64,000 bases of DNA from DASVTR01 sp033855775. GTDB lineage: Bacteria; Acidobacteriota; Blastocatellia; Pyrinomonadales; Pyrinomonadaceae. Location: positions 1 to 64,000 of the forward strand of contig JAWVFT010000126.1 of the NCBI GenBank assembly GCA_033855775.1. The letters are read 5' to 3'. A program made the translations under genes and the position numbers. The notes below the pieces were generated by a model, which saw nothing but the letters and a program-made list of their open reading frames with translations, was not told the DNA's origin and made no database searches. Below are positions 8,188 through 16,981 of the stretch, piece after piece. The stretch's first letter is position 1. Every line of letters starts with the position of its first letter.

Positions 8188-10173
8188 ATGGACAGAAAAC
8201 TTTTGGCGACGCCGTTCATGAGCGTCATCATCGCGGCGGGCGGAACCATCGCTTTTTATTCGGCGTGCCGCTTGCCGATTGCCCAACTCGACGTGCTCTT
8301 TCTGCTCTTAGCCGTCGTGACCGTAGCCATCACTTCGCGCATCACGATTCGCGTTCCCGGCGTCAACGGGCGCATCACGATTTCCGAGACGCTCATCTTT
8401 CTGGCGATGTTGTTGTACGGCGGCGAGGCGGCGATTCTGCTGGCGGCGGCTGACGGTTTCTGCTCGTCGCTGTTGATTAGCCGCAAGCCGATAACGCTCT
8501 GCTACAACTCTGCCCTGCTCGCCTTTTCGACCTTCATCACTTACTGCGTTGTCACCTTATTCTTAGGGCCGCCCGTCAATCTGCCGCAGGGCGCGTTCTC
8601 CGCTCACTTCGTTCTGGCCATCTGCGTGATGGGCCTTGTGCAGTATCTCTGCAACTCTGTGCTGGCGGCGGTGGCGCACGCATGGAAATACAACCAGCCG
8701 GTCTGGCAAGTCTACAACACCTACTGCCTGTGGACTTCGATTACATACTTCGCTGGCGCGTCGGCGGCTGGCTTCGTCGCCAAGCTGATTGGCGTCGTCG
8801 GCTTTTATGCCATCATCGCCACGGCTCCGTTCATAGCGATTATCTATCTCACCTACCGCACGTACTTGAAGAACATAGAGGTGCTGGCGGCGGCGGCCAA
8901 GGCCGAGGCCGAAGCGGTAGCGCGTGCCGAAGCTTCCGCGGCTCAGGCGGAGCAGGCGCGGCGTCACGTCGAAGAGTTGAACCACTACATAGGCGAGCAG
9001 GAGCGCATCCGCGAGCAGTACACGCAGGTCGAGAAGATGTCCGCGCTCGGCGAGTTGGCGTCCGGCGTGGCGCATGATTTCAACAACACGCTGGCGGGCA
9101 TCCTTGGCCGCGCGCAACTGCTGCTCGGAACCAACGACCACGAAAAGATAACGAGCGGGCTGAGGCTCATCATCAAGACGGCGAAGGACGGGGCGAAGAC
9201 TATCAAGCGGATTCAGGACTTCGCGCGCCAGCGCCGCGACCACGACTTTCAACCCGTCTCGGTCGATCAACTGCTGCTGGACGTTAGCGAGATAACGCGC
9301 CCGCGCTGGAAAGACCACGCCGAAGCCTCGAACGTCCACATCGGTCTTGAGCTACAGATTCGCTCGAAGGCTTTGCTGATGGGAGACGAATCGGAGTTGC
9401 GCGAAGTCTTAGTCAACATGGTCTTCAACGCGATTGACGCGATGCCGCAGGGCGGGACGCTGACTTTAGCGACGAACGAAGCGGGCGACTCCGTTGAAAT
9501 CTCCGTCAGCGACACAGGCACGGGGATGAGCGAAGACGTGCGCTCGCGCATCTTCGACCCGTTCTTTACGACGAAGGGCAAGACGGGCATGGGCCTCGGC
9601 CTCGCCGTCAGCTACGGCATCATCCGTCGTCACGAAGGAGCGGTCGAGGTTGATTCCGAGTTGAGTCGCGGGACGACGTTTCGCATCCGCCTGCCCATCG
9701 CCAGAGGCGCCGTCAGAATCGCCCCGACCGGCGACCTCGTGATGCCCGCCGCGACCTTCGCGCAGAAATCGCAGCGGACGAAAATCCTTGTGGTTGACGA
9801 TGAAGACTACGTGCGCGAACTGCTGCGCGACATACTTGAGCGCGAAGGCTGTCAGGTTTGTCTCGCGGGCGGCGGCCACGAAGCCCTGGACCTCTTTCAG
9901 GCGCAGCCCTTCGACGCAGTGTTCACGGACGTAGGCTTACCCGGCATGAGCGGTTGGGAATTGGCGCGGGCCATCCGCGCGCAGAATCGTCATCTGCCGA
10001 TGGCCGTCATCACGGGTTGGGGCGAAGCCGTCGGCTCGCACGAACAAAAGGCCGCGCAGGTCGAATGGGTCGTCGCCAAGCCCTTCACCGTCGACCGCAT
10101 CACCGAAATCGTCCGCGAAGTCGCGCGCCGCCGCGAACTCATGAAACGCGCCACCGCGGTCGTCGCCGCCTGA
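8188..10173 (+). CDS. Membrane-bound hybrid sensor histidine kinase
   Basis: The protein has 661 residues. Residues 1-230 form about seven or eight membrane helices with no obvious extracellular loop domain. A coiled coil (AAAKAEAEAVARAEASAAQAE) leads to a HisKA domain with phosphorylatable His296 (GVAHDFNNTLAG). The HATPase domain follows, with the N box VNMVFNAIDAMP, DTGTGM and GLGLAVSYGII. A C-terminal receiver domain has D581 (AVFTDVGLPGM) as phosphoacceptor and a conserved Lys in VVAKPF. The kinase should sense a membrane or intracellular cue and end in an internal receiver. No output regulator lies beside it. The ATG follows GGGAGAGG. Confidence 0.92.
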   Translation: MDRKLLATPFMSVIIAAGGTIAFYSACRLPIAQLDVLFLLLAVVTVAITSRITIRVPGVNGRITISETLIFLAMLLYGGEAAILLAAADGFCSSLLISRKPITLCYNSALLAFSTFITYCVVTLFLGPPVNLPQGAFSAHFVLAICVMGLVQYLCNSVLAAVAHAWKYNQPVWQVYNTYCLWTSITYFAGASAAGFVAKLIGVVGFYAIIATAPFIAIIYLTYRTYLKNIEVLAAAAKAEAEAVARAEASAAQAEQARRHVEELNHYIGEQERIREQYTQVEKMSALGELASGVAHDFNNTLAGILGRAQLLLGTNDHEKITSGLRLIIKTAKDGAKTIKRIQDFARQRRDHDFQPVSVDQLLLDVSEITRPRWKDHAEASNVHIGLELQIRSKALLMGDESELREVLVNMVFNAIDAMPQGGTLTLATNEAGDSVEISVSDTGTGMSEDVRSRIFDPFFTTKGKTGMGLGLAVSYGIIRRHEGAVEVDSELSRGTTFRIRLPIARGAVRIAPTGDLVMPAATFAQKSQRTKILVVDDEDYVRELLRDILEREGCQVCLAGGGHEALDLFQAQPFDAVFTDVGLPGMSGWELARAIRAQNRHLPMAVITGWGEAVGSHEQKAAQVEWVVAKPFTVDRITEIVREVARRRELMKRATAVVAA

Positions 10174-10342
10174 CGAAAGCGGCCCCCGCGCGGCGGCGGC
10201 GGCGAAGGCTGCGGCCAGTTGCGATACACGGATGTACTGTAATGTGTCGTTTCAGCTTATTGCGTCGCTTTCTTAAATTCCGTTATTACAGCAGTAATCA
10301 GTTTTCGCCAGTGGCATGAGGGTTGCGAAAATCGCTGGTGTA

Positions 10343-10370
10343 CTTGTGTTTTAACCTCGTCCCCTATGAT
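10343..10370 (+). promoter_or_regulatory. Candidate sigma-70 promoter of the frameshifted secreted-protein gene
   Basis: A CTTGTG box (10343-10348), a 16-base spacer and TATGAT (10365-10370) lie 35 bases before the start codon at 10405. The -10 box is good and the -35 box weak. A strong AGGAGGAG ribosome site follows at about 10391. Confidence 0.4.
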
Positions 10371-10404
10371 GGCAAAATCTAAATCTATAGGAGGAGACAC
10401 GTAG

Positions 10405-11345
10405 ATGAGTAAACGTTTACTTTGTCTGGCGGCGGGAACTCTGCTTTTCGTCGCTTCCGCGAGCTTAACTTTCGGGCAACAACCAACCACTACAACCAGC
10501 GCTCCAACGCAGACGACGGCCGTGCAGAACGCTGACGGCTCCTGGACTGTGATTGAGTATCCGGTGGGCAAAGAAGTGTTGGTGGATTTGACGCCGACGA
10601 GCACGATTCCCGGCGCAGCGGGCCACGCCAAAATCCTGCGCACCGCGAATGGAACAACCATCAATCTGGACTTGACGGGCCTGACCGGCGACGCCGCCAA
10701 CTATAACCTGTACGCCGTTGACCCCGCGGGCAACGTGGCACTGCTCGGCCCCGTCACGGCCAACAACGGAGCGGCGACCTTTACGACCACGACGCCGCTC
10801 AATCGCTTCATGCTCTTCCTGTCGCCCGAAGCCGACCTGAGAGCTTACAGCCCGACGACCAACGTCGTGCTTCGCAGCGCCATCCCGAACGGATTCGCGG
10901 TCGTCCCCGTCGCCAGCTACGGCGAGCGCGACGGCGCGGCTGTCGGCGAACGGGTCGCGGCCACTTCGACCAGCGGCGCGACACCGGCTTTCAACGCTCC
11001 GCTGCTCGGCATTCCCGGCTTTCGTCGCGGCACCGACACCGAGATGAAAATCAATCTCGCGGCTCGCGCGCCAACGTCTTCATAGAGCCGCGCAAGGACG
11101 GCCCGACCACCATCAAGATGCGCTTTCACGAACTGAAGGAGGCGCCCGCCGGCAAGGTCTACGCCGTCTGGGCCATCTCGCCCGACAACAAGTTCGTCAA
11201 GCTCGGTCAAATCGTCAACACGGGCCAGCGCAACGAAGCGCAGATTCAAACCGAAACCGCGCTCACAGACTTCGGCCTCTTCATCACGATGGAAGATGAA
11301 GTGAGCACACCGACCGGAATGGTCATCGGAACCGTCGTCAAGTAA
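10405..11345 (+). pseudogene. Secreted protein of unknown function, interrupted by a frameshift
   Basis: The reading frame from 10405 starts after a strong AGGAGG site and encodes a signal peptide (MSKRLLCLAAGTLLFVASAS) and about 200 residues, then meets a stop at 11083-11085. Coding potential continues in the -1 frame up to 11345. Read upstream of its first ATG (11118), that frame gives SRGSRANVFIEPRKDGPTT and runs on through KMRFHELKEAPAGKVYAVW. Joining the frames near 11050-11080, within CTCGCGGCTCGCGCG, gives one protein of about 313 residues. A single lost base, or a sequencing error in GC-rich repeats, explains this. I recognise no enzyme motif. The C-terminal part resembles a small beta-sandwich. 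Confidence 0.7.
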
Positions 11346-11407
11346 GAGACGCATGGGCAACGACAACAGGCTCGCTCCCTTTAATGAGCGCGAGTCTCGA
11401 AACAGCA

Positions 11408-11443
11408 GAGGCCGTCTTTCATCAAGGAAGGCGGCCTCTTTTC
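11408..11443 (+). terminator. Rho-independent terminator
   Basis: GAGGCCGTCTT (11408-11418) can pair with AAGGCGGCCTC (11428-11438), giving an 11-bp stem with one G-U pair and a 9-base loop, followed directly by TTTTC. It lies about 60 bases past the end of the frameshifted gene. The remaining 300 bases to 11750 hold no gene I can support. Confidence 0.75.
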
Positions 11444-11750
11444 TCGTCTACCTGCGCGGCTGAATTTTATGTTTTTTTACTGAGGGCGTGTGGTATATTC
11501 AAAGAGCCTGAGAGCGCGGCAGGCTGTGGCCCCTTGAAGCCTGACTCGCCAAGCTCTTTCCGGCACGCCAAAGCGGTCGTGCGGGCCGCCAAACTTCCCG
11601 ACCTGAATCGCCGCAATCTACGACGCTCAATCAGGCGTCGTTTCTCCTCCGTCTTCAAAGATATTTTTCAGGCCCCGCTGGAGTATCTCTTTCTCCCGGC
11701 CCCGCTCTTTCCCTTTTAGAGCCGCGCCGGTCGAAGCGATTGGAAAAGCC

Positions 11751-12899
11751 ATGCTGAAATATAGATTCCCCCTTTGGCTGACCTTTGTTCTGTTCACGCT
11801 CATCACGCCGCGCGCTTTCGCGCAGCAAGAGTCGCTGCCCGACCTTGTGCGCCGCGTCAAGCCAGCGGTCGTCTCCGTCATCACTTACGACGCCAAGGGC
11901 GACGCCCTGATGACGGGCAGCGGCTTCTTCATACGCCCCGGCGAAATCATCACCAACCTGCACGTCATGGACGGAGCGCGCCGCGCCGAAATCCGCACGC
12001 TCGACGGCAAGGGCCGCACCTATCCTGTCGCCGGAATGCTGGCGACGGACGAGGAAGGCGACCTAGCCATCCTGAGCGTCAACCTTCCGCCCGACCGCGC
12101 CCGCCAAATAGACATCACCACCGCCCTGCCCGAAGAAGGCGAGAGCGTCTTCGTCATCGGCAATCCGCTCCGGCTCGAAGGCTCCGTCTCGAACGGCATC
12201 GTCTCGGCAGTCCGCGAAGTCCCGAACCTCGGCAAGATTGTGCAGACCACCGCGCCCATCTCCCACGGCAACAGCGGCAGCCCGCTCTTCAACATGAAGG
12301 GCCAGGTTATCGGCATCATCACCATCAAGGTGACGAACGGCCAGAACATCAATCTGGCGCTCGGCGCGGGCCGCGTCATCGCCCTCGAATCGGGCAAGCT
12401 CCTGAGCTTTGACCAACTCGCCGGGCGCAACAAGACGCCGCAGCCGCCCGAAGCTCTGGCCGAGTGGTGGTATCGCAACGGCTTGAGCTCGCTCTGGCTC
12501 GGCAACTACGATAGCGCGCTCAACTTCTTCGAGACGGCGGTGGTCAAGAATCCTTCGCGCGCGGACGCATGGATACAGGTCGGCTACTGCAAGGTCAAGC
12601 AGGGCAAGAACAGCGAAGCCATCGGCGCTTACCTGAAAGCCATTCAACTGCGCCCCAACGCCGTCGAGGCTTACAACAAGCTCGGCGACGCTTACTACTA
12701 CGCGGGGCAATTCGACGAAGCCATCGCCGCCTACAAGCAGGCCGCGCGCCTCCAACCGCGCCTCGCCGAAACCTACTACAACCTCGGCATGACCTATCTC
12801 GAAATCGGAGAGCGCGAGGCAGCCCAAGCCCAAGCCCGCACGCTCCAGGACCTCGACCGCGAGCTTTACAAAAAACTGCTCAGCGAGATAGAGCGATAA
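11751..12899 (+). CDS. Secreted trypsin-like serine protease (S1C/Deg-like) with C-terminal TPR repeats
   Basis: The protein has 382 residues. A signal peptide ends near RAFAQQ. The chymotrypsin-fold domain has the triad His71 (ITNLHVMDG), Asp104 (EEGDLAIL) and Ser175 in SHGNSGSPL, where the usual GNSGGP is GNSGSP. Unlike DegP it has no PDZ domain. Instead residues about 235-370 form three or four TPR helices (YDSALNFFETAVVKNP, EAIGAYLKAIQLRPN, EAIAAYKQAARLQP). TPRs usually bind partner proteins, so the protease may be recruited to a complex in the periplasm. It begins after the terminator at 11408 and is followed by a long hairpin at 12922. Confidence 0.9.
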   Translation: MLKYRFPLWLTFVLFTLITPRAFAQQESLPDLVRRVKPAVVSVITYDAKGDALMTGSGFFIRPGEIITNLHVMDGARRAEIRTLDGKGRTYPVAGMLATDEEGDLAILSVNLPPDRARQIDITTALPEEGESVFVIGNPLRLEGSVSNGIVSAVREVPNLGKIVQTTAPISHGNSGSPLFNMKGQVIGIITIKVTNGQNINLALGAGRVIALESGKLLSFDQLAGRNKTPQPPEALAEWWYRNGLSSLWLGNYDSALNFFETAVVKNPSRADAWIQVGYCKVKQGKNSEAIGAYLKAIQLRPNAVEAYNKLGDAYYYAGQFDEAIAAYKQAARLQPRLAETYYNLGMTYLEIGEREAAQAQARTLQDLDRELYKKLLSEIER

Positions 12900-12921
12900 A
12901 CGAATCAACGATGAACGCCGC

Positions 12922-12978
12922 GCCGCCGCGACCGAAAGATGAAAGACACACTGCTTTTCATCTCTCAATCGCGGCGGC
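12922..12978 (+). repeat. Long inverted repeat after the protease gene
   Basis: Bases 12922-12944 pair with 12956-12978: a 23-bp stem with three mismatches (two G-U type) and an 11-base loop. There is no T-run after it. It sits 22 bases past the protease stop and about 95 bases before the next start, like the other gene-junction inverted repeats in this window. Confidence 0.75.
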
Positions 12979-13073
12979 GCAATCCGTATCCTTCCGCTTC
13001 TACGGTTGACTTGTCGGCGGATTCGGCTTAGTAGTTTTCTGCTATCTCGAATTTGTTCGACAGGAATTTTACG

Positions 13074-13697
13074 ATGAACCGAAACTCCGCCGTCTTCTTA
13101 CCGGCAATCGCCCTTCTCTTATCTCAACTGGCTTGCAGCAGCGGCAATCAAGCGAACGTTCCGGCCAACACCGCCACGGTCAACGCGGCTGCCGAAGCTC
13201 CGGCCAACACCGCGACGCAGCCCGCCGTCAATAACGCCAACGCCGGCGCGCAAGCGAACGCCAACACCAACAACGACCCGTTCCCCGAACTCGTGATGCT
13301 CTACAGCCAACTGTTCACGGCGCGGATGAAGGGCGACAAAGCGAAGCTCGAAGGCTTGCTGGCCGACGATTACAAGGAGACGACCGGCGACGGCAAAGTC
13401 ATGACCAAGGCACAGACGCTCGCCACCGTCAGCGAGGCTCAGAAGGCGACGCCCTACAGCCTCGATGACCTCAAGTCAACCGTCAACGGCGACACAGGCA
13501 CGGTCACGGGCAAAGTGACTATCATGGGTCAGGGCCAGACAGAGACCTGGCAAGTCAACGAAACTTTCAGCAAGAAGGCGGGCAACTGGCAAGCCGTCAC
13601 ATCCAGGATTACCGATTACAAAAAGTCTGCTTCGCAGACCACACCACCGCAGACGCCGCCGCAGAATCCCATTCAGAAACAGCCGATGAAGCCATAA
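13074..13697 (+). CDS. Probable lipoprotein with NTF2-like (DUF4440/SnoaL) domain
   Basis: The ATG at 13074 follows AGGA at 13062 with suitable spacing and opens a hydrophobic signal ending in LLLSQLACSSG. The Cys is placed as in a lipobox, though position -3 (Gln) is not ideal. A low-complexity Asn/Ala/Thr linker (residues 25-65) leads to an NTF2-like domain (LYSQLFTARMKGDKAKLEGL, DDYKETTGDGKVMTK, WQVNETFSKKAGNWQAV). Such domains bind small ligands or are catalytically silent scaffolds; no catalytic residue can be assigned. The C-terminus is Pro/Gln-rich. A similar fold appears in the zinc-ribbon protein at 22373. Confidence 0.75.
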   Translation: MNRNSAVFLPAIALLLSQLACSSGNQANVPANTATVNAAAEAPANTATQPAVNNANAGAQANANTNNDPFPELVMLYSQLFTARMKGDKAKLEGLLADDYKETTGDGKVMTKAQTLATVSEAQKATPYSLDDLKSTVNGDTGTVTGKVTIMGQGQTETWQVNETFSKKAGNWQAVTSRITDYKKSASQTTPPQTPPQNPIQKQPMKP

Positions 13698-13698
13698 A

Positions 13699-13880
13699 GC
13701 GAGACGCGGAGACACGGCGACGCGGGGACGCGGGGAAAGACAGACAAAGAGACGCGACGACCGGAGCGAGTCTTTCATCATTCGCCCCGGTCGCCGCGTC
13801 TTTTTCGTCTCTGACTTCTCGCCGCGTCCCCGCGTCTCCGCGTCTCTGCTCTTTCTGTCTTCTCGCCGCGTCTCCGCGTC
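13699..13880. repeat. 8-bp-word (GACGCGG+N) inverted array between convergent genes
   Basis: The left part has GACGCGGA, GACACGGC, GACGCGGG, GACGCGGG in tandem (13702-13734). The right part carries the reverse complement, CCGCGTCCCCGCGTC at about 13823-13837 and CCGCGTCTCCGCGTC at about 13866-13880. The array fills the space between the NTF2-like gene and the convergent M16 gene. A terminator hairpin sits in its middle. A similar array lies at 19281-19468. Confidence 0.7.
13751..13805 (+). terminator. Rho-independent terminator
   Basis: Bases 13751-13769 (GACGCGACGACCGGAGCGA) pair with 13782-13800: 19 positions, two mismatches, loop of 12. TTTTT follows at 13801-13805. It terminates the NTF2-like gene before the convergent M16 pair. 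Confidence 0.8.
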
Positions 13881-13900
13881 TTGCTGTTGCAGCGTCGCGC

Positions 13901-15376
13901 TTATTCTCCGGTCTGGAACGTGAAGACCTTGGTGTCCACGCTCGCGGGGTCGCCGAGGACGACGAAGCGTATGTTCTTCATGTAGGCGCGGGCGACGCGC
14001 TGCACGTCCGCCGGAGTGACGGCCCGCAGATGTTCGAGTTGCTCGAAAGAGTTGCGCCAGCCGCCGCCGATTAGTTCGTACTGCGCCAGTTCGCCCGCCT
14101 GCGCCGCGTTGGTTTCCTGCCCCAGATAATACTGCGTCAGGTATTGCGAAGCGACGCCCGTGATGGCGGCGCGGCTAATCAACTGAGTTTGCAGGAGCGT
14201 TATCTCGTTGAGCATGACGCGGACGGCCTGGTTGGCGTCAACCGCCGTCACGTAGATGCCGCCGACGTTCGCGCCCTGACTCTTCAGAAACGCGCTCGGC
14301 GCGTAAGAGAGATTGCGCTTGGCCCGCACTTCTTCAAACACGCGGTCTTGCAGGATGCTCGACGCGATGCGCATCGGATAGATGTCTTCGGCGGTCAGGG
14401 ACGGAGCGACGAACCAGCCCTGCACGTAGTTGGTCTTCACGTCGCGGCGCGTGACTTCGACGGTCGGAGCATTGAAGCTCAAGGGCGGCAGCGGCGGCGC
14501 AGTGTAGTTGCCGCGCGGCAGCTTGCCGAAAGAGTCCACGATGCGCTGCTTGAGTTGCGCGGGGTCAAGGTCGCCGACGATGACGAGCAGCAGCCGCGAA
14601 GTCTGCATCATCTGTTGATGATAGCGGCGCAGGTCTTCGACCGTGAGACGCGCGACCGTCTCAGCCGTTCCCTGCGGGCGATTCAAATACGGATGGCCGG
14701 TGTAAGCGACGCGCTCCTGCAATCGCTGAAGGTATGTGTCTGGGTCGTCCGTGTCGTCGCGCAGCGAGGAGACTGTGCGACTCTGGACAAGCTGCATGTC
14801 TTCGGTCGTGAACGAAGGATGCAGCGCGACATCGGTGAAGATTTCCCATGAGCGGTCGAAGCTCTGGCGCGTCGAGTTGAGCGTCAGGGCCGAGTAGTCA
14901 ACATTGGCGCCGCCGCCGATGACCGTTCCCATGCGCGCCAGTTCAGCGCGCATCCGCTCGCGCGGAAAACTCTGGCTCGCTTCCGTGGCGACCGCGAGCA
15001 TCAACGATTCGATGCCCGCGTTCTCCGCCGTGATGTTGCGCGAGCCGCCGCGCAGGTACAGTCCGGCGGAGACGGTCTGGCTGCCCGCGCGTCGTTTGAC
15101 CAGGACCTTCAGGCCGTTGACATCCAACTCCGTGACGAGGGCCGCGCCGGTCGCTTCCGTCTTTTGGATAATGGCCGCGCTCGGCGTGGGCTGCGCCGCC
15201 GCAGGCTTCACGGTCTGCGCCGCCGCGCCCGCAGGCAACAAGCAGAGCAGGCTCAAGAGCAGGCTGCACGCAGTTAAAAATCTCTTCGCTCCAGTCTTCA
15301 CTGCTTCATGCGTGGCGCGCTCGACACGCGCCGCTCGCCGCTGGTTGCCGGGCGCTGACTTCTGTAGTTTCTTCAT
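13901..15376 (-). CDS. M16-family (insulinase-like) protein lacking the HXXEH motif; partner subunit
   Basis: The ATG at 15376 overlaps the stop of the upstream M16 gene in an ATGA, and a signal peptide follows within 50 residues (FLTACSLLLSLLCLLPAGAAAQ), giving 491 residues. The M16 fold is evident (LTVEDLRRYHQQM, VIVGDLDP, VFEEVRAKRNLSYAPSAF). The site where catalytic members have HXXEH reads NAGIESL, so the zinc site is absent. The Arg/Tyr substrate-binding region near RNLSY is kept. This matches the non-catalytic half of two-subunit M16B peptidases such as mitochondrial processing peptidase. It should act with the upstream gene product in the periplasm. Confidence 0.9.
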   Translation of the reverse strand: MKKLQKSAPGNQRRAARVERATHEAVKTGAKRFLTACSLLLSLLCLLPAGAAAQTVKPAAAQPTPSAAIIQKTEATGAALVTELDVNGLKVLVKRRAGSQTVSAGLYLRGGSRNITAENAGIESLMLAVATEASQSFPRERMRAELARMGTVIGGGANVDYSALTLNSTRQSFDRSWEIFTDVALHPSFTTEDMQLVQSRTVSSLRDDTDDPDTYLQRLQERVAYTGHPYLNRPQGTAETVARLTVEDLRRYHQQMMQTSRLLLVIVGDLDPAQLKQRIVDSFGKLPRGNYTAPPLPPLSFNAPTVEVTRRDVKTNYVQGWFVAPSLTAEDIYPMRIASSILQDRVFEEVRAKRNLSYAPSAFLKSQGANVGGIYVTAVDANQAVRVMLNEITLLQTQLISRAAITGVASQYLTQYYLGQETNAAQAGELAQYELIGGGWRNSFEQLEHLRAVTPADVQRVARAYMKNIRFVVLGDPASVDTKVFTFQTGE

Positions 15377-16812
15377 TGTCCGATTAACTCTTCCGGTTTC
15401 AGTTGAATTTGCTGCTGCGCTTCGTTTGAGAGGAGCGCGACGCCGACGTGCGGCTTGCCTTGAATGTAGGTTGTGATGTAGCGGCTGATGTCGGCGCGCG
15501 TCGTCTTGCGCAGGTTCGAGAGATAGCCGCGAAAATAATCTATGCCGGTCGAAGCCCACCAGAACGAGAGCGTGTGCGCGTATTCCGAGAGCTTCTCGCG
15601 CGAGTAGAGGTCGTCGGCTTCGAGCAGAGCCTTGGCGCTTTCAAGCTGCTCGTCGGTGTAATAATCCTTGTCGTTGAAGCGCGCGATTTCGGCGTAGATG
15701 GCTTTGATGGCGGCGCGTGCTTTGTCGGGCGAAGTCTGCAAGAGAACCGTGATGGGGCCGACGTTGCGCTGCGTGTAATAGCCGATGCCCGCGCCGTTGA
15801 CGAGGCCCGTGTCAACCAGAGCGCGCTGGAAGCGCGAGTTGGGCTGCGTCAGGATAAAGGAGAACACGTCGGCCGCGTAGGTGGCCGGATTGTCCTTGCC
15901 GATTGAAGGCCCGTGCCAGCCGACTTCAAAGACGACGTTCTCCACGGGCTGCTTGAGGACGACGCCTTCGCTCTTTTCGAGCGGCGGATGTTCGACCAGC
16001 GGAAACTCGACGAACGGGTCTTTCTCACGACGCGGCCAGTCGCCGTAAAACTCCTGCGCCAGCTTGAAGACATCTTCGGGCGAGACATCGCCTGTGACGA
16101 CCAGAGCCGAGTTGTTCGGAACGTAATAGCGTCCCTGAATCAGCCGCATCATGTCGGTCGTCGCTGAGGAGACGGTCTGGCGATTGCCGAGCGGAGTCTT
16201 GCGGCTCGGATATTTCGAGAAGAGCCGGTTCTTGATTTCAAGGTCGAGATAATAGAACGGGTTCGACTCGTTGCGGTCAATCTCGCCGATGACGACTTCG
16301 CGCTCGCGCTCAAACTCGCCCTTGTCAAAGAGCGGATAGCGGGCCGCGTCGCGCATGAAGTTCATCGCGGTGCGAATGTTCGGGCTGGTCGTCGTGAAGT
16401 AGTAGTTGACCACTTCCTCGCGCGTCGAGCCGTTGTAGGCGATGCCGAGTTGACCGATGGTTTTGAGGTAGTCTTCCTCGTTGGCGATGGCGCGATTGGC
16501 CTTGAAGAACATGTGCTCGTAGAGATGCGAGAGGCCGTTCAGTTCGGGCGGCTCCGTGTAAGAGCCGTTCTTGACGGCCAGCTCGATGGTCACGAGCGGC
16601 ACGGAATGGTCTTCGAGCACGATGACTTCGAGGCCGTTCGAGAGCGCTCGGTTGACGAGTTGGGCCTGCTGGACGGGCCGCGCCGGAGCGGTCGCCGTCG
16701 CAGTGTTTGACGACGCGGCCCGCACGCCCTCCTGCGCGCGCAAGCTCTGCGGCGCGACGAGCGACGAGGCGAGCGCCCAGAGGATGAAAAGGATGCTCAG
16801 ATTGCGTTTCAC
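15373..16812 (-). CDS. M16-family zinc metallopeptidase, catalytic subunit
   Basis: GTG at 16812 is the likely start: GGAG lies five bases upstream and a signal peptide follows (MKRNLSILFILWALASSLVA). The protein has 479 residues. The inverted zinc motif HXXEH is present as HLYEH (GLSHLYEHMFFKA) and the distal Glu in EREVVIGEIDRNE. The second half is the structural M16 domain (NSRFQRALVDTGLVNG). With its partner at 13901 it forms a catalytic/non-catalytic pair whose genes overlap by four bases. Known pairs degrade short peptides or process proteins; the substrate here is unknown. Confidence 0.92.
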   Translation of the reverse strand: MKRNLSILFILWALASSLVAPQSLRAQEGVRAASSNTATATAPARPVQQAQLVNRALSNGLEVIVLEDHSVPLVTIELAVKNGSYTEPPELNGLSHLYEHMFFKANRAIANEEDYLKTIGQLGIAYNGSTREEVVNYYFTTTSPNIRTAMNFMRDAARYPLFDKGEFEREREVVIGEIDRNESNPFYYLDLEIKNRLFSKYPSRKTPLGNRQTVSSATTDMMRLIQGRYYVPNNSALVVTGDVSPEDVFKLAQEFYGDWPRREKDPFVEFPLVEHPPLEKSEGVVLKQPVENVVFEVGWHGPSIGKDNPATYAADVFSFILTQPNSRFQRALVDTGLVNGAGIGYYTQRNVGPITVLLQTSPDKARAAIKAIYAEIARFNDKDYYTDEQLESAKALLEADDLYSREKLSEYAHTLSFWWASTGIDYFRGYLSNLRKTTRADISRYITTYIQGKPHVGVALLSNEAQQQIQLKPEELIGQ

Positions 16813-16981
16813 AAAAACTCCATTCACCAATTGAGTCGGAAATTTTCCGCTAGCTTAGCGCTAAAAACGACGGGCGACGAAACGCCGCAAGCGCGGCCAT
16901 GACAGCCTCGCTCTTAACAGCTCATCGTTCATCGTTTTCAAATGCCGGAGCAGTTCGATGTGCAGGGAGGGCGCGGAGATG

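Noticed and set aside
11040..11118. Programmed -1 frameshifting in the secreted protein gene
   Set aside because: There is no X-XXY-YYZ slippery heptamer and no clear downstream stimulatory stem; a base loss or sequencing error is simpler.
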